The position numbers and the translations under genes were made by a program. The notes below the pieces were generated by a model that made no database searches, had not been told where the DNA came from, and was given only the letters and a program-made list of their open reading frames with translations. Below are positions 22,723 through 24,379 of a stretch of 24,379 nucleotides of DNA, piece by piece (positions within the stretch are counted from its first letter, which is position 1; each line of letters starts with the position of its first letter). Origin of the DNA: Atribacterota bacterium (lineage in GTDB: Bacteria; Atribacterota; Phoenicimicrobiia; Phoenicimicrobiales; Phoenicimicrobiaceae); the NCBI GenBank assembly GCA_030666935.1, contig DAOUWX010000009.1, positions 1 through 24,379 of the forward strand. The letters are read 5' to 3'.

Positions 22723-23307
22723 TCACGATAAAATTAACTGAGTTAATGCTGGTATAAAAGGAGCAATTAGTGTCATATGATTTGCTAATATTCCTATAAA
22801 ACTTTGATATTTACTTAAGAAAGAAGGGGTGTTTTTTGTATCCTCCATTTCTTTTAATAATTCTATTGATTCTATCTTTGCTTTATCATCTTCGATTGTT
22901 AGTAATGCTTTTTTTAAATCTTCGAACAACATACTAGAATCATTCACATAATTTAACGAATTGTCAGTAGAATTAATATTAACTCTCGAATTATTGCCGC
23001 TAACATTGTATACATTTGTAATTGATTTGTATTCAGCCTCTTTTATGCTTCCTTCTTTTCTAACCTTAGCCTGATAGTGTCCTTGAATTCCATGAAAAGC
23101 AGAATGAAACCCTCTATCCAAAACTATATACGTTTCTACCAAACCATTAGGTAATATTCTGTAAATCTTATCATCTTCTTCTAATGGTATTTTTTCATCA
23201 AAAATAAAAATTGTTTTTGGCTGAACATTTGCTTTTATATTTTCAAGAAATTCACCACTAGGTTTTACAATTGTAATTTTATCATTAGCCATACTTGAAA
23301 AACTCAT
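22723..23307 (-). CDS. Small hypothetical protein with hydrophobic C-terminal tail
   Basis: A 194-residue protein I cannot assign. It has a beta-rich N-terminal part (about 1-100), then a low-complexity SITNVYNVSGNNSRVNINST stretch, then a charged helix (FEDLKKALLTIEDDKAKIES). The hydrophobic tail (about 165-194, SFIGILANHMTLIAPFIPAL) could anchor the protein in a membrane or pack against a partner. Its ATG overlaps the TGA of a frame that runs back to the MITE at 23388, so it was translationally coupled to the gene before it. GGAGG lies seven bases upstream. The attC-like site starts right after its stop. Its link to the broken nuclease-like gene suggests it was the second gene of a two-gene system. 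Confidence 0.65.
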   Translation of the reverse strand: MSFSSMANDKITIVKPSGEFLENIKANVQPKTIFIFDEKIPLEEDDKIYRILPNGLVETYIVLDRGFHSAFHGIQGHYQAKVRKEGSIKEAEYKSITNVYNVSGNNSRVNINSTDNSLNYVNDSSMLFEDLKKALLTIEDDKAKIESIELLKEMEDTKNTPSFLSKYQSFIGILANHMTLIAPFIPALTQLILS

Positions 23308-23387
23308 TCTTTTACCTCCAAAACTTCAATATTAAAAACATTTTTCTTATATGAATCTTTATTATCAAACCATTCGCGAAGAGCCTT
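23304..23387 (-). pseudogene. C-terminal remnant of the gene upstream of 22723-23307
   Basis: Directly beyond the MITE, the minus strand reads KALREWFDNKDSYKKNVF and then NIEVLEVKE and a stop in one frame. The stop overlaps the next start as ATGA. This is the normal look of the end of an upstream coupled gene. Its first residues may be element flank, because AAGAGCC is also present beside the copy at 21654. The most economical reading is that it is the tail of the nuclease-like gene at 23449-23844, whose middle is lost at the MITE. Confidence 0.6.
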
Positions 23388-23467
23388 GGGGCCAGGTCTT
23401 GCAATAACACATTATTTTGACAACAAGCAGGCATTGCTGAAAAATATGTCATTGCAAGACCTGGCCC
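23388..23467 (-). repeat. Short RAYT-family MITE, 80 bp (copy e)
   Basis: Perfect 17-bp inverted ends lie at 23389-23405 and 23451-23467. The loop is the reverse complement of copy d at 21654-21733 with two base differences. It sits inside what was one coding region: an N-terminal nuclease-like frame ends in it from the right, and a C-terminal remnant starts at its left edge. Confidence 0.87.
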
Positions 23468-23844
23468 TCTTTTATTCTAAAAATACTATCTTTTCTATAT
23501 GCAGGAATACCTAATATTTGTAAGTTATTAGAGATTTTTATATCCTTAAAGAAAAGAATGTTAATATATTTAGAAAGCTTATGATTTTTTCCTTTTATGC
23601 TAATATCATTTTTCCCTATTTTTAAATCTTTCAATGACACATCATTGATATCCTTCATTTGACAGTACATTTCATCATGTTTTACAATAATTTTAACATC
23701 ATCAAAATTATTATTAACATCTGCCTCAATTTCAATCCTTTCGATTTCTCGCTCAACATCCATTTTGATCAAGAGGAAAAATGCTGCAATTTTTTGATAA
23801 GAGTAGCCAAATAAAGCATTTTTTGAAGGTCTCATTTTAATCAT
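23449..23844 (-). pseudogene. N-terminal part of a nuclease-like protein (DUF4297/Cap4-like), cut by a MITE
   Basis: The 131-residue frame begins with RPSKNALFGYSYQKIAAFFL and has an acidic strand and loop, FDDVKIIVKHDEMYCQMKDI. The order G-YQ, then D-x-V-x-I, then QxK is the active-site outline of DUF4297-type restriction-like nucleases, which include effectors of CBASS and related defence systems. Residues after about 124 (KEGQVLQ) are read from the MITE at 23388-23467, so the real protein was longer. A fragment on the other side (23304-23387) may be its C-terminus. The nuclease call is moderate because only the N-terminus is left. GGAG lies very close to the ATG at 23844. Confidence 0.55.
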
Positions 23845-23902
23845 AATACTCCGACCTATTTTTATAGGATCCTAATATTTTTGTTGTCAGCATATTATTG
23901 AC

Positions 23903-23924
23903 CGCCATGAATGGCGTTTTTTTT
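23903..23924 (+). terminator. Intrinsic terminator on the plus strand
   Basis: CGCCA (23903-23907) and TGGCG (23912-23916) form a 5-bp GC-rich stem with a TGAA tetraloop, followed by eight T residues. It is a good factor-independent terminator, but no plus-strand gene lies upstream. It may serve a lost gene or a small RNA starting in the 23845-23900 region. Confidence 0.55.
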
Positions 23925-23985
23925 ATAAGTTTCAACCCATAGAGGATGGGGCAATTGCATATATCACCCATTATTAAAAACTAAA

Positions 23986-24028
23986 AAAAGTTACCGAATT
24001 ATTGAGCTAGTACAACAGATCCTATTTT
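23986..24028. repeat. Copy B of the CCGAATTATTG repeat family
   Basis: AAGTTACCGAATTATTGAGC, then TAGTACAACAGATCCTATTTTC, matches copy A at 14275 over the first 25 bases. Its right part matches the palindromic end at 10505-10522 (ACAGCACATCCTATTTT). This links the two short repeats to one mobile family. Confidence 0.6.
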
Positions 24029-24034
24029 CTTCAA

Positions 24035-24268
24035 TTATATTTCTTCTAAAATATAATTATATTTTCGACCTAATTTTTTCATTTTTTCAAAAAAATGTTC
24101 AATATCTTTTTTTTCGGGAATTTGAAAATAATCAGATAGATATTCTGAAATTATGAGCATAAAATGAATTGCGGCAAAAATAGAACTTATTTCACAATCT
24201 TCCGCTCCTGGCCCCCAGCGCAACTCTTTAAGTAGCCCATTGACCTGTACCCGATTAGCTGGACACAT
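24035..24268 (-). pseudogene. Possible 3' fragment of an unknown gene cut by an IS3-type element
   Basis: A 77-residue frame with no recognised domain. The C-terminal half (SEYLSDYFQIPEKKDIEHFF, then KKLGRKYNYILEEI) looks like a real, helical, charged protein. The apparent ATG at 24268 lies inside the presumed left end of the IS3-family element (TGGACAC at 24260), and there is no ribosome binding site. I therefore read it as the tail of a gene whose start was removed by that element. It may also be non-coding. Confidence 0.35.
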
Positions 24269-24379
24269 AGAAAGTTTGCTATAATAATAAAATGAAAGGA
24301 AGTGTTAAGCTAATGGGAAGGAAAGCATTTACACCTGAATACAAAGAAGAAATTATTAAACTGGTTACCGAACGTAAAA
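24260..24379 (+). mobile_element. Left end of an IS3-family insertion sequence (runs off the window)
   Basis: TGGACAC at 24260 is a plausible terminal repeat start, followed by a TATAAT box (24280-24285) and the beginning of an OrfA-type transposase gene. The other end lies outside the window, so the boundary is inferred only from this layout. Confidence 0.55.
24313..24379 (+). CDS. IS3-family transposase OrfA, 5' end only
   Basis: The frame reads MGRKAFTPEYKEEIIKLVTE and two more residues before the window ends. The R-K-(A/F)-FTPEYKxExxKLV start is the N-terminal helix-turn-helix of IS3-family OrfA proteins, which bind the element's ends; the catalytic OrfB should follow. The ATG at 24313 is preferred because GGAAG lies ten bases upstream. 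An in-frame ATG at 24292 is too close to the promoter box to be likely. Confidence 0.75.
   Translation, partial: MGRKAFTPEYKEEIIKLVTERK

Overview
The window looks like a low-GC, probably anaerobic bacterial chromosome: AT-rich DNA, strong GGAGG-type ribosome binding sites, and nearly every gene on the minus strand. I cannot name the organism. The left third holds ordinary metabolism genes next to an AbiE module. The right two thirds, from about 9.6 kb, is an accessory or defence-type island with many broken genes.

Left to right: a complete REP-associated tyrosine transposase (RAYT) unit with 22-bp inverted ends (66-979); an intact AbiE-type toxin/antitoxin pair (1027-2715); a four-gene ABC import operon of the FbpABC/PhnSTU type (3055-7474) with an extra exported protein; a stretch of relics, including a metallo-beta-lactamase remnant; an MFS transporter (8232-9386); a second AbiE-like operon whose toxin is reduced to its N-terminus (9696-10498), behind a near-perfect 26-bp palindrome; a large exported beta-helix-like protein; a zinc-ribbon/TPR protein; an EEP-family nuclease followed by an unassigned reverse transcriptase with a long C-terminal extension (13526-16455); a GmrSD-like DUF262/DUF1524 restriction gene split by a DDE insertion sequence (16630-20629); a PIN-like/DUF2188 pair; a membrane-associated hypothetical; an attC-like site; a small C-terminally hydrophobic protein; a nuclease-like gene broken by a MITE; and the start of an IS3-family element at the right edge.

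The thread joining these regions is a repeat family with the terminus GGGGTCAGGTCTTGCAAT. It bounds the RAYT gene and recurs as five short inverted-repeat elements, one half element and two degraded traces. Three of the short elements still encode the last 25 codons or so of a sister RAYT, so they are internally deleted transposons. These elements break or abut at least three other genes (MBL relic, 13342-13470 and 23449-23844). A second RAYT relic and a second repeat family occur at about 10.5 kb, 14.3 kb and 24.0 kb.

The best candidates for something new are: the EEP nuclease plus reverse transcriptase pair; the nuclease-like and small hydrophobic protein pair, which was translationally coupled before a MITE split it and which lies directly upstream of an attC-like site; and the two MITE copies whose loops are inverted relative to conserved flanks.
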